A DNA stretch of 64,000 nt from VRUE01 sp963753585. GTDB lineage: Bacteria; Actinomycetota; Thermoleophilia; Solirubrobacterales; 70-9. The DNA lies in the NCBI GenBank assembly GCA_963753585.1, contig CAVWCU010000001.1, positions 868,001 through 932,000 of the forward strand, given 5' to 3'. Made by a program: the position numbers and the translations under genes. Of the stretch, positions 44,132-53,095 are shown piece by piece. The first letter of the stretch is position 1, and every line of letters starts with the position of its first letter. The notes below the pieces were generated by a model. It did no database searches. It worked only from the letters and a program-made list of their open reading frames with translations, and was not told where the DNA came from.

Positions 44132-45565
44132 ATGCTGGCAGACCCTCGCGCACCGGTCCTGGTCGGGGCCGGCCAGCACAGCCGGCGCGCTGGAGAGCCG
44201 GAGATGTCTCCGCTGGAGCTGATCGTGCGAGCCGCTCGGATCGCGAGCGAGTCGCCCGGCACGGGACGGCTGCTCGATCGGACCGAGTCGGTACGGATCG
44301 TCGACTGCCTCTCCTGGCCGGTCCCCAACCCCGGGACGCTGGTGGCCGAGGCGCTTGGAGTGCGACCCGCGGAGACCGTGCGGACGCTGACCAGCGGCAC
44401 CGGGCCGCTCGACCTGCTCGCCAGCGCCTGCGCCGAGATCCAGGCCGGCCGACTCGACGTGGTGCTCCTCGCGGGCGCCGAGGCGATCGTCCCGTTCATG
44501 GACGCGGCGCGCGAGGGGCGCCCGACGGGCTGGCCCGAGCAGTCCGCCGGTGCGGCCCCGACACGCCTGCTCGGCAGCGAGGAGGGGGCGAGCCACGAGG
44601 CCGAGCTGGCGGCCGGCCTGCTGGCGCCGGTCCACTACTACCCATGGTTCGAGAACGCGGTGCGCGCGGCTGCCGGCCGCAGCCCTGAGGAGCACCGGAA
44701 GTGGCTGGGACGACTCTGGCACAGGTTCGCGGAGGTGGCCGAGTCCAACCCGGACGCCTGGACGCGAGAGGCGCCGACGGCTGAGGAGATCGCCACCGCC
44801 GGCGAGGGCAACCGAATGGTGGCCTCCCCCTACTCCAAGCTGATGACGGCGAACATCCAGGTCGACCAGGGGGCGGCGCTCCTGCTCTGCAGCGCCCGCG
44901 CAGCCGACGAGGCCGGGATCGCCGGCGAGGACCGGGTGTACGTCCACGCGAGCGCCGCCGCGCACGACCACTGGTTCGCGGCCTCGCGCCAGGACCTGCA
45001 CCGCTCGCCGGCGATCGCCGCCTGCGCCCACGCCTCGCTGGGCCACGCGGGCATCGGAATAGATGAGGTCGCCCACCTCGACCTCTATTCCTGCTTCCCC
45101 TCCGCGGTTCAGATCGCCGCCGGCGAGCTCGGGATCGACCTCGCCGGCGATTCCCGCCCGCCAACCGTTACCGGCGGCCTAAGTTTTGCCGGCGGCCCGG
45201 GCAGCAACTACGTGACGCACTCGCTGGCGACGATGAGCGAGCGCCTGCGGGGGGACCCCGACGCCTGCGGCTTCCTGACGGGCGTCGGCTGGTACATGAC
45301 CAAGCACGCCAACGCCGTGCTCTCGACACGCCCGCCCGCCAGGCCCTACGCCCACGCCGAGCCCCAGGCAGAGGTCGACGCCCTGCCGCGCCGCGAGATC
45401 GCCGCCACCACCGAGATCGAGGGCCCAGTCGAGTCCTTCACCGTCACCTACGAGCGCGACGGGATGCCGTCGCGGGCGATCGTCAGCTGCCTGCGAGCCG
45501 ACGGCAGCCGCGCCCTCTCGGGCAGCGCCGAGCCGGAGGCGATTCAGGCGCTGCTGGCCGGCTAG
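44132..45565 (+). CDS. Thiolase-like acetyl-CoA acetyltransferase / SCP-x-type protein
   Basis: 477 residues from ATG 44132. Thiolase fold (VLVGAGQHSRRAG start; AHASLGHAGIGIDEVAHLDLYSCFPSA; GGLSFAGGPGSNY late). The usual thiolase nucleophile region reads LTSGTGPLDLLASACAEI, without the standard Cys-x-S/A-G pattern, so classical thiolysis is doubtful. Related proteins are annotated acetyl-CoA acetyltransferase or lipid-transfer protein. It is divergent from the tRNA operon. The C-terminal ~70 residues may form an OB-like extra domain. Confidence 0.75.
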   Translation: MLADPRAPVLVGAGQHSRRAGEPEMSPLELIVRAARIASESPGTGRLLDRTESVRIVDCLSWPVPNPGTLVAEALGVRPAETVRTLTSGTGPLDLLASACAEIQAGRLDVVLLAGAEAIVPFMDAAREGRPTGWPEQSAGAAPTRLLGSEEGASHEAELAAGLLAPVHYYPWFENAVRAAAGRSPEEHRKWLGRLWHRFAEVAESNPDAWTREAPTAEEIATAGEGNRMVASPYSKLMTANIQVDQGAALLLCSARAADEAGIAGEDRVYVHASAAAHDHWFAASRQDLHRSPAIAACAHASLGHAGIGIDEVAHLDLYSCFPSAVQIAAGELGIDLAGDSRPPTVTGGLSFAGGPGSNYVTHSLATMSERLRGDPDACGFLTGVGWYMTKHANAVLSTRPPARPYAHAEPQAEVDALPRREIAATTEIEGPVESFTVTYERDGMPSRAIVSCLRADGSRALSGSAEPEAIQALLAG

Positions 45566-45624
45566 GTCGCTGACGGGGCCAGGTCTCGTGAAGGAAGGCG
45601 GTTGTCAGTCGGGCTGCTCCGCTT

Positions 45625-45659
45625 GTGGGGGTGGGCGCGCCAAGCAATGCCCACCCCAC
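45625..45659. terminator. Terminator between convergent genes
   Basis: GTGGGGGTGGGC (45625-45636) pairs with GCCCACCCCAC (45649-45659), one bulged G. It lies 60 nt after the thiolase-like stop and 19 nt before the convergent gene's stop, so it could serve both directions. Confidence 0.5.
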
Positions 45660-45677
45660 CTGGTCATTGATTTGACG

Positions 45678-46664
45678 TTATTTTTTTCCTAAGGCTTTTT
45701 TCGTATGGCAGTGCAGTAGTAATGTTTGTTCGACAATTTCTTCGGTTCCGAGGTCTTCTGCCTTCACCGTGAAGCCTCCGAGAATTCCTTCTTGTATGCA
45801 TTCGAGTTCCCTGTGCGTACACGATTCTTTGTTTTTGAGTTTTAAGGTGTTGCAGGTTTTACCTTTACTTTCGAACGCTTCTATCTTCTCACTATACAGT
45901 TCGATTTCATTGGCGCGTTCGTTCGTGATCGTAACTTTTTTCACCTGTCCGAGACCGAATAAGTGTGGGTCTTCACCCGGCTGGGCCGGTAGGGTGATTT
46001 TTATTCCAGGATCCCCCTCACCCTGAGCTATATATGTAGCTTCTAATAGCTCCAGTAACCCTTCGGTGACTTCGGTGGTGTTTGGGCAGAGGGCATCGGA
46101 CCCCACCTCTTCGAGTGAACCTCCATTCGGATTCAGCATGCCGTTACTGCCTTCTGTGGCACCTTCGACGTGGAACGACTGGCCCGTGAAGCTGTATGTG
46201 CACTCGATATCGAGGCCGAAGGTATCGATGTTTTCGCATTCGACATCGATTTCGGCTCCTTCATCCGTCACTACTATGCTTCCTAAGTTTTCAGCTGTCC
46301 TTAACAGCTCAGCTGCATGGGGATAGCCGGCCGATTCGATTTCGCAGTTTTCGTGCGACGCTTTGGTGCCACAGTTTTCATAGGTGAGCGAGGTGATGTC
46401 GATCGCCTGCGGAGCGCCTGGTTCTAAGGCCGAGGCCCCCAGTAAGGTGCTTAAACATAAGATATCGACGGAGCCGGTGATGAGTTCCCAGGACGCTTCG
46501 GAAGCCAGTTCCGCGTGGACCGAGGTCACCAGGTTGCCTTCTTCGCAGGGGCTCTGGCTGACACTGCAGAGCGCCGTTTCTTCTGCCATGACCGAGGACG
46601 TCCCGACGAACGCCATCGCCGCCACCGCCGCGATCGCGGCGAGGCTTAGGGTCTTGGGTCTCAT
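45678..46664 (-). CDS. AT-richer secreted hypothetical protein with many TTA codons
   Basis: 328 residues. Signal peptide (LAAIAAVAAMAFVGTSSVMA), then a Cys-containing, Glu/Thr/Leu-rich mature part with paired cysteines (CSVSQSPC, CGTKASHENC, CTHRELEC). No enzyme motif is recognised. The base composition is clearly lower in GC than neighbours, and I count 12 TTA leucine codons, a codon nearly absent elsewhere in the window. ATG 46664 has a good AAGGGAGAG ribosome site. It looks acquired by transfer or kept under a different codon bias. Confidence 0.7.
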   Translation of the reverse strand: MRPKTLSLAAIAAVAAMAFVGTSSVMAEETALCSVSQSPCEEGNLVTSVHAELASEASWELITGSVDILCLSTLLGASALEPGAPQAIDITSLTYENCGTKASHENCEIESAGYPHAAELLRTAENLGSIVVTDEGAEIDVECENIDTFGLDIECTYSFTGQSFHVEGATEGSNGMLNPNGGSLEEVGSDALCPNTTEVTEGLLELLEATYIAQGEGDPGIKITLPAQPGEDPHLFGLGQVKKVTITNERANEIELYSEKIEAFESKGKTCNTLKLKNKESCTHRELECIQEGILGGFTVKAEDLGTEEIVEQTLLLHCHTKKALGKK

Positions 46665-46895
46665 TTTTCTCTCCCTTCCCGGATCGATCCGGGTGTTGAG
46701 TTGTCACCTCCAGTGATATCCGATCGGGATGGACACGGTTGGTTTGCCGGTGAGCGCCCCGTGTTCTCACGGCAGGGCAGTCGAGTGACGTCCTCTTTCC
46801 CTGCAAAGCGTTGAATGTCGATCGTGCGCGTGCGCGACTCCGCGCATGCGCGAGTGTGTGTCGGCCTGGGGTCGGCTGTGGACTCGAGGATCGGG
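46665..46895 (-). promoter_or_regulatory. Upstream region of the TTA-rich gene
   Basis: 231 nt with no gene I can support. It holds the ribosome site, a 16-bp perfect palindrome CCCGGATCGATCCGGG (46678-46693), about 15 nt before the start codon, and GCGCATGCGC near 46851. I cannot place a convincing promoter. Confidence 0.3.
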
Positions 46896-47687
46896 CTAGG
46901 CCCAGGCCTCTTGAAGGAAGGCGGTCAGCTCCCCGGTCAGGCGCCTGGGCCTCAGCCGCCACTCGAGGATCGAGCCGGCTTCGACCAGGTGCCCGTTCGG
47001 CAGCTCCTCGGCGAGCATCCCGGAGTCGCTGAAGGGGTGCAGCGGGTCGCGCGGGTGGCCGACGATCAGCGCCGGCTGCTTGATCCCGATGCGCTGCTCG
47101 CGGTGCGGCGCGGTCTCGCCGAGCAGCAGCCCCTCCAGCACCGCCCCCGAAGGCCCCGGCCTCTGACGGACCCAGTCGAGCCCGATGTCGAGGAGGTGGT
47201 GGGTGCGCGGGATCGCGGAGGTGACGCGGGATAGGGCCTCGAATGCCGGCCGGGCAAGCCGCAGGCCGAGCAGCATCGGAGCGAAGGTCGCCGCCACGCC
47301 CGGCAGCGCGTTGTCGAGGACCGGCATCTCGATGAAGAGGCCACGGACCCGCTCGGGCTCGCGAACCGCCAGCTCGAGCGCGACGTTGGCGCCCAGCGAA
47401 GTGCCGCCGACCACGGCAGAGGGCTGCTCGAGGTGGTCGAGCAGGGCCACCACCTGGCGGGCGAAGAGAGGCATCGAGTACAGCCGCAGGTCCTCGGGCC
47501 GGTCCGAGCGCCCGTGCCCGAGCAGGTCGACGCAGACCACCCGGTTCCCCTGCCCCGCCAGCTCCGGCCCCAGCCGCTCGAACATCCGCCTGTTCATCAG
47601 CAGCCCGTGCACGAGCACCAACAGCCGCTCGCCCTCCCCGTAGGAGTCGTACTCGATCCGGTGGCCCTCGTAGTGGAATTCGCCCAT
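46896..47687 (-). CDS. Alpha/beta-hydrolase
   Basis: 263 residues. Classic fold: oxyanion block LVLVHGLLMNRRMFERL, nucleophile elbow GGTSLGANVA (Ser), DLLGHGRSDRP, and a late VGHPRDPLHPF acid region with the catalytic His in GHLVEAGSI. Monomeric hydrolase or esterase-like, probably cytoplasmic (no signal). Two ATG codons lie close together (47693, 47687). Substrate not deducible. Confidence 0.85.
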   Translation of the reverse strand: MGEFHYEGHRIEYDSYGEGERLLVLVHGLLMNRRMFERLGPELAGQGNRVVCVDLLGHGRSDRPEDLRLYSMPLFARQVVALLDHLEQPSAVVGGTSLGANVALELAVREPERVRGLFIEMPVLDNALPGVAATFAPMLLGLRLARPAFEALSRVTSAIPRTHHLLDIGLDWVRQRPGPSGAVLEGLLLGETAPHREQRIGIKQPALIVGHPRDPLHPFSDSGMLAEELPNGHLVEAGSILEWRLRPRRLTGELTAFLQEAWA

Positions 47688-47710
47688 CCGCATTACCTAC
47701 AGGATTACGA

Positions 47711-47738
47711 GCAAGGGCCGCCCGAAGGCGGCCCTTGC
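47711..47738 (-). terminator. UUCG-loop terminator hairpin
   Basis: A perfect 12-bp stem GCAAGGGCCGCC/GGCGGCCCTTGC with loop TTCG on the minus strand. The stable UUCG loop forms only in minus-strand RNA, so it ends a minus transcript, namely the short-ORF transcript or the MMPL operon. Confidence 0.7.
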
Positions 47739-47850
47739 CAGGTGCTCGGGAACGAATGCGGGGACCGCACCGGGTGGGACAACGCCCGGCCTCCCACGCT
47801 CGCCGGTGCCCGGGTTGGATTCCGCCGGGCGGCCGAAAACAGTGCGGCGC

Positions 47851-47898
47851 CTAGCGGCCCTGCACCTCCAGTGTCCCCTGAAGCATGTGACTCGAAAT
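47851..47898 (-). CDS. Possible 15-residue leader ORF after a very strong ribosome site
   Basis: AGAAAGGAGGTGGTCC (47916-47901, minus) is close to the full complement of the 16S rRNA 3' end. Eight nt after GGAGG is an ATT codon opening ISSHMLQGTLEVQGR and TAG; an in-frame GTG lies at 47907 and an ATG at 47886. A terminator hairpin follows about 110 nt later. It could be a leader peptide or small mRNA; there is no homology I can name. Confidence 0.35.
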   Translation of the reverse strand: MSSHMLQGTLEVQGR

Positions 47899-47956
47899 TA
47901 GGACCACCTCCTTTCTCTGGTGACCCGATTGAAGCAAATCGAGCAGTCGCCGTGGC

Positions 47957-50059
47957 TCACCCCACCCCGCCCGGCCACCAGGCCCGGTCGCCGCAGAGGT
48001 AGGTGATCGCCGGGATCATCAGGGCGCGGACGACGAAGGTGTCGAGGAGGACGCCGATCGCGACCGTGGCGCCGATCTGGACCAGGGCCTCCAGTGGCAG
48101 CAGGGTGAGGGTGGCGAAGGTGCCGGCGAGGATCACGCCCGCCCCCGTGATCACGCCGCCGGTGTCCTCCAGTGCGGCCAGGATTCCGTCGCGGGTCCCC
48201 AGGGTCGCCGCCTCCTCGCGAGCACGGGTCATCAGGAAGATGTTGTAGTCGACGCCGAGAGCGACCAGGAAGATGAAGGAGAGCAGCACCAGGTCGAAGG
48301 CCATCCCGCTCACGCCGAGGATCTCGGTGAAGGCGAAGGTGACCAGTCCGAGCGTCGCCGCGAAGGAGGCGACGACGGTGACGATCAGATAGACCGGCGC
48401 CGCCAGAGAGCGCAGCACCAGGGCGAGGATCAGGCCGACGAGCAGGAGGACCGCCGGGACGATCACCTTCGTGTCGCGGGCATTGGTCTGCTCGACGTCG
48501 TAGTTCTCGGCCGGGATGCCGCCGACCAGGGCGCTCGGTGCGGCCCTTTGGAGCTTTTCGCGGATCCCCTCGACCAGATCGGCCGCTTCCGCCGAGTAGG
48601 GGTTGCCGCGCAGGACGATCGCGATCGCAGCCTCGGTCGAGATCTCCGAGGGCGGCACCGGAACCGCCAGCTTCACGGCGCCCAGCTCCTCCAGGCGGCC
48701 GACCGCGTCCTCGACCTGGCCGATCCGGACAACCGCGGTCAGCGGCGACCCCAGCCCCGGCGGGAAGTGTTCGTCGAGGACTTCGGTGCCGCGGCCGGAT
48801 TCGGTCGAGCGCGTTTCCCCCTGGCCGAAGCCGAGCGTGCCGTGGTCGACGAGGTTGCCAAGCGAGAGGACGACGAGGCCCACCGAGACGATCGCGACGA
48901 TCGCCCGCGGGCGACGCCGCACGAGAGCGGCGATCCGCGCCCAGCGTCGATCCCTCTCCCTCGGCTCCGCGCCGGAACCGGGCCAGAAGGCGCGCTCGCC
49001 GAGCAGCGAGAGGACAGCGGGCAGCAGGGTCAGCGCCGCGGCGAGCATCACCGCGATCCCGATCGCCAGCACCGGGCCGAGCCAGTGGGTCGACTCGAGG
49101 TCGGCGAGCAGCAGCACCAGCATCGCCGCGATCACGGTCCCGGCGGAAGCCGCGATCGGACGCACGCTTTCCGCCAGCGCGCGCGGCAGCGCCGTCGCGG
49201 GCTCCACGCCCCGGCCGAGCTCCTCCCGGTAGCGGTGGATCAGCAGCAGCGCATAGTCGGTCCCGGCCCCGAACACCAACACCAGGAGCAGGAAGGTCCC
49301 CTCCGCGTTGACCACGATCGCGCCGGCCTCGATCAGCAGGTAGGCGATGCCGACCGCCACCAGGTAGGCGGTGCCGACCGCCAGCAGCGGCAGCAGGGCG
49401 AGAACCGGCGCGCGGTAGACGACCAGCAGCAGGACGAGGACCAGGCCGAGGGTCGCCACGAGAAGCGTCTGCGCCGCCTCGTCGGCGACGTGCTCGAGGT
49501 CGGCGGCTATCCCACCCGGCCCGGTGACGTAGGAGTGCAGGCCGGGGTGCCGGTGATGGGCGAGGTAGGCGCGGATCTTCGCCACCCCGTCGGAGACCGC
49601 GCTGCGTTCGTCGGCGTCGATCGCCAGCGCCACGATGGCCGCTTCGCCGTCGCGCGAGATCGGCCCTACCCCGCGAGCGATCCGGGCCACCTGCCCCAGC
49701 GGCCGCCTCGCCTCCTCCGAGAAGGGTGCGAAGACGGGGGACGCCCCGGCGAGCCCGAGCCGTTCCAAGCCCTGGCCAAGCTTGCCGATCGCGTTCAAAT
49801 CGCCGGCGGTCAGCCCGCCGTTGCGCTCGAAGACGACCAGCACCGGCACGTCGTCACCCCCCTTGAAGTTCCGCTGGAGCACGTCGACAACCCGGGTCGA
49901 CTCCGCGTGCGAGGGCAGGAAGCTGCTCTGCCCGGCGGCGGTGACGTCGCCGATGTGGACCCGCCCAAGCAACCCGGCGAGCCCGAGCACGATCCAGACG
50001 CCGGCCGTGACCCAGCGTCCCCGCGGACCGGCGATGGCGGAGACGAGGCGCTCGATCAC
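47957..50059 (-). CDS. MMPL-family RND transporter
   Basis: 700 residues. Twelve-helix RND layout in two halves, each beginning with a lone helix followed by a large outer loop and five helices. VFGAGTDYALLLIHRYREE in the first half and LGVDYNIFLMTRAREE in the second are MmpL helix-4/10 motifs with the proton-relay Asp-Tyr pair. It likely exports lipids or drugs. The GTG at 50059 precedes IERLVSAIAGPRGRW, the usual start; an ATG at 50101 is also open. It is divergent from the SRPBCC gene. Confidence 0.88.
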   Translation of the reverse strand: MIERLVSAIAGPRGRWVTAGVWIVLGLAGLLGRVHIGDVTAAGQSSFLPSHAESTRVVDVLQRNFKGGDDVPVLVVFERNGGLTAGDLNAIGKLGQGLERLGLAGASPVFAPFSEEARRPLGQVARIARGVGPISRDGEAAIVALAIDADERSAVSDGVAKIRAYLAHHRHPGLHSYVTGPGGIAADLEHVADEAAQTLLVATLGLVLVLLLVVYRAPVLALLPLLAVGTAYLVAVGIAYLLIEAGAIVVNAEGTFLLLVLVFGAGTDYALLLIHRYREELGRGVEPATALPRALAESVRPIAASAGTVIAAMLVLLLADLESTHWLGPVLAIGIAVMLAAALTLLPAVLSLLGERAFWPGSGAEPRERDRRWARIAALVRRRPRAIVAIVSVGLVVLSLGNLVDHGTLGFGQGETRSTESGRGTEVLDEHFPPGLGSPLTAVVRIGQVEDAVGRLEELGAVKLAVPVPPSEISTEAAIAIVLRGNPYSAEAADLVEGIREKLQRAAPSALVGGIPAENYDVEQTNARDTKVIVPAVLLLVGLILALVLRSLAAPVYLIVTVVASFAATLGLVTFAFTEILGVSGMAFDLVLLSFIFLVALGVDYNIFLMTRAREEAATLGTRDGILAALEDTGGVITGAGVILAGTFATLTLLPLEALVQIGATVAIGVLLDTFVVRALMIPAITYLCGDRAWWPGGVG

Positions 50060-50157
50060 GGCGCAACCATATGGATGGGCGCGGGCGTTCCGGAGAGGCA
50101 TATCCGGGTACCGGAGGGCAAAGCTGAGATCCTCGCGAGAAAGAGAGAAACGCCGTG

Positions 50158-50649
50158 ATGAGCGAAGAGACGAACACCCGCCACCCCACCACCGTGACCA
50201 CGCTGAGCGACACCGGGGTCCGCATCGAGCGCGAGTTCGACGCTCCCCGCGAGCTCGTCTACGAGGCCTACACCGACCCCGAGCTGCTGACCGAATGGCT
50301 CGGCCCGCGGAGGCTGAGGATGACCGTGCAGGAGATGGACGTTCGCACGGGCGGCAGCTACCGCTACACGCACCAGGACAAGGACGGCAGCTATGTCTTC
50401 TTCGGCGAGTTCCGCGAGGTCGACCCCCCGCGCCTGCTGGTCCAGACCTTCCAGTGGGAGGGCAACGACGCCCCGCCCTCGGTCGACCGGGTCGAGTTCG
50501 AGGAGCTCGAGGGCGACCGCACCCGGATCGTCGTCACCGGCACCTTCGACTCGGAGGAGTCGCGCGACGCGATGCTGGAGTCCGGCATGGAGAAGGGCGT
50601 CCGCGAAGGCTACGAGAAGCTCGACGAGCTGCTGGCGCGACGGCAGTGA
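50158..50649 (+). CDS. SRPBCC / AHSA1-type protein
   Basis: 163 residues. START-like helix-grip fold of the activator-of-Hsp90-ATPase (AHSA1) group: EREFDAPRELVYEAYTDPE, LLTEWLGPR and MEKGVREGYEKLDELLA at the end are characteristic. Binds a hydrophobic ligand in related proteins; function unknown. ATG 50158 follows a GTG that also fits. Hairpin 50662-50699 follows. Confidence 0.85.
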   Translation: MSEETNTRHPTTVTTLSDTGVRIEREFDAPRELVYEAYTDPELLTEWLGPRRLRMTVQEMDVRTGGSYRYTHQDKDGSYVFFGEFREVDPPRLLVQTFQWEGNDAPPSVDRVEFEELEGDRTRIVVTGTFDSEESRDAMLESGMEKGVREGYEKLDELLARRQ

Positions 50650-50661
50650 GACGAGCAGGCT

Positions 50662-50699
50662 TGGCGACTTACCGTCCGCATAGCGACGATAAGTCGCCA
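50662..50699. terminator. Bidirectional hairpin between convergent genes
   Basis: TGGCGACTTA (50662-50671) pairs with TAAGTCGCCA (50690-50699), extended inward by CGTC/GACG. It lies between two convergent genes, 12 nt after one stop and 14 nt before the other. Confidence 0.6.
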
Positions 50700-50713
50700 C
50701 AGAGCCCCAGGAT

Positions 50714-51822
50714 CTAACCGAACTCGATCACGCTGCGGATGCCGTCCTGGGCCTCCATCAGCTCGAAGCCCCGGTTGACCTCGTCGAGGGAGATGCGGTG
50801 GGAGATGAAGGGCTCGACGTCGATCTCGCCGGCCAGGCAGCGGTCGATCAGCTGCGGAACCTGGTCGCGGCCCTTGACGCCGCCGAAGGAGGAGCCGGCG
50901 ACGCGGCGGCCGGTGATCAGGAAGCGGGGCACGATGTCGAGGGTCTCCCCCCTGCCGGCCACCCCGGCGACCGTGCACAGGCCCCAGCCCATGCGCGCCG
51001 CTTCGACCGCCTGGCGCATCACGGCGACGTTGCCGGTGGCCTCGAAGGTGTAGTCGGCGCCGAAGCCGCCGGTCATCTCGAGGATCTCCTCGACCGCGCC
51101 CTCGCCGCCTTCGATCGTGTCCGTCGCGCCCTGGCCGCGGGCCAGCTCGAGCCGCTCCGGGGAGAGGTCGACGCAGACGATGCGCTCGGCGCCCTGCAGC
51201 CGGCAGCCGGCGACCGCGCCCAGGCCGACCATCCCGGCCCCGAAGACGGCGCAGGTGCTGCCGGGCTGCACGGCGGCGGTGTTGATCGCGGCGCCGAGCC
51301 CGGTCGAGAGGCCGCAGGCGAAGAGGCAGGCGTGCTCGAAGGGCGCCTCGGGGTCGATCTTCGCCAGGGCGATCTCCGGCATCACCGTGTACTCGGCGAA
51401 GGTCGAGCAGCCCATGAAGTGGCGGATGCCGTCGCCGTCGCGCGAGATGCGGGTGCTGCCGTCGGGGAGGAAGCCCTTGTTCTGCTGCTCGCGGATCGCC
51501 AGGCAGAGGTTGGTCCGCGGGTCGAGGCAGTGGACGCACTCGCCGCACTGGGGCGAGAAGAGGGTGACGACGTGGTCGCCCGGGGACGAGCGAGGCGACG
51601 TCCGGCGCCGACCCGCTCGACGACGCCGGCCCCCTCGTGGCCGAGCACGGTCGGCGCGTAGCCGGAGGGGTCGGCGCCGGAGGCGGTGTAGAGGTCGGTG
51701 TGGCAGACGCCGCAGGCGACGAGGCGGACGAGCACCTCCCCGGCCTGCGGCTCGGCGAGCTCGACCTCCTGGACCGCGAGCGGCTCGCCGAACTCCTCCA
51801 GCACCGCGGCGCGCATCTTCAT
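50714..51822 (-). CDS. Class III-type zinc alcohol dehydrogenase (apparent frameshift)
   Basis: About 369 residues once joined. N-terminus VRLVACGVCHTDLY (catalytic zinc Cys) and GHEGAGVVERVGAG; structural-zinc region CGECVHC; NAD loop AVFGAGMVGLGAV; CGLSTGLGAAINTA. It resembles S-(hydroxymethyl)glutathione dehydrogenase (class III). A one-base shift is needed near 51590-51640, just before SSPGDHVVTLFSPQC. It follows formate dehydrogenase by 22 nt, so a thiol-dependent formaldehyde-to-formate route is plausible. Confidence 0.82.
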
Positions 51823-51844
51823 CGCCGGTCCACTCCGCTCCGGG

Positions 51845-53049
51845 TCAACCGCTCTTGAAGCGGGCGGCCTCCTCGGAGCCGCCCGTGGCGTCGCCCTCGC
51901 TGTAGGAGTGGGCGCCGGCGCCGGCGAGCGTGCCGCCGTCGACGATCAGGTACTCCTCGCGGATCGGCCGCCCGTCGAACCAGCACTCGAGGATCTCGCG
52001 CGTCGCCGGCCGCGTAGCGGGCCTGGGCGGAGAGGCTGGTGCCGGAGGTGTGCGGGGTCATGCCGTGGTGGGGCATCGAGCGCCAGGGGTGGTCCCTGGG
52101 CGCCGGCTGGGGGAACCAGACGTCGCCGGCGTAGCCCGCCAGCTGGCCGCTCTCGCAGGCCCGCGCGACCGCGTCGCGGTCGCAGATCTTGCCGCGCGCG
52201 GTGTTGATCAGGTAGGAGCCGCGCTTCATCTTGGCGAGCAGCTCCGCGTCGAAGAGGTTCTCGGTCTCGGGGTGCAGCGGCGCGTTGATCGTCACCACGT
52301 CGCAGACCTCCACCATCGACTCCGCGTCGGGGTGGAAGGTGACGCCGAGCTCCTCCTCGACCTCGGCCGGCAGGCGGTGGCGGTCGGTGTAGTGCAGGCC
52401 GACCTCGAACGGCTTCAGCCGCCGCAGGACCGCCGAGCCGATCCGCCCGGCGGCGACCGATGCCGACCTGCATGCCCTCCAGGTCGTAGGAGCGCGAGAC
52501 GCAGTCGGCGATGTTCCAGCCGCCCTCGACCACCAGCTGGTAGGAGGGGATGTAGTTGCGGACCAGCGCCAGGATCATCATCACCACGTGCTCGGCGACG
52601 CTGATGCTGTTGGAGTAGGTCACCTCGGCGACGGTCAGGCCGCGCTCGATCGCCGCCTGCAGGTCGACGTGGTCGGAGCCGATGCCGGCGGTCAGCGCCA
52701 GCTTCAGCTTCGGCGCCTTGGCGATCCGCTCGGCGGTCAGGTAGGCGGGCCAGAAGGGCTGGGAGATGACGACCTCGGCCTCCGGCAGCTCGCGCTCGAA
52801 GACCGAGTCGGGGCCGTCCTTGTCGGAGGTGACGATCAGCCGGTGCCCGCGCCCCTCGAGGAACTCGCGCAGGCCCAGCTCCCCCGAGACGCTGCCGACC
52901 AGCTCGCCCGGCGTGAAGCCGAGCGCCTCGGGCGTCGGCGTGCTCTGGCCGTCGTGGTAGCGCTCGATCCTCGGCACCTCGTCGCGCGCGTAGGACGGCG
53001 GGTAGCCGTCGACCGGGTCGTCGTAGAGCACGCAGAGAACGGTCGCCAT
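51845..53049 (-). CDS. NAD-dependent formate dehydrogenase (apparent frameshifts)
   Basis: About 400 residues joined. D-2-hydroxyacid-dehydrogenase fold with formate-dehydrogenase features: GWNIADCVSRSYDLEGMQVG, INAPLHPETENLF, TARGKICDRDAV, and the HTSGTSLSAQARYA block with the catalytic His. Frame changes are required near 52455 (before VAAGRIGSAV) and near 52010 (before REILECWFDGRP). Oxidises formate to CO2 with NAD. All catalytic blocks survive, so I favour sequencing indels over decay. Confidence 0.82.
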
Positions 53050-53095
53050 GCCTCCACCCTCTCACCGATCGGGGGCCCCACGCAACCGCGAGGCG

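Noticed and set aside
47901..47916. Look-alike of the 16S rRNA 3' end on the plus strand (GGACCACCTCCTTTCT)
   Set aside because: No other rRNA sequence is adjacent; on the minus strand it is simply a very strong ribosome-binding site.
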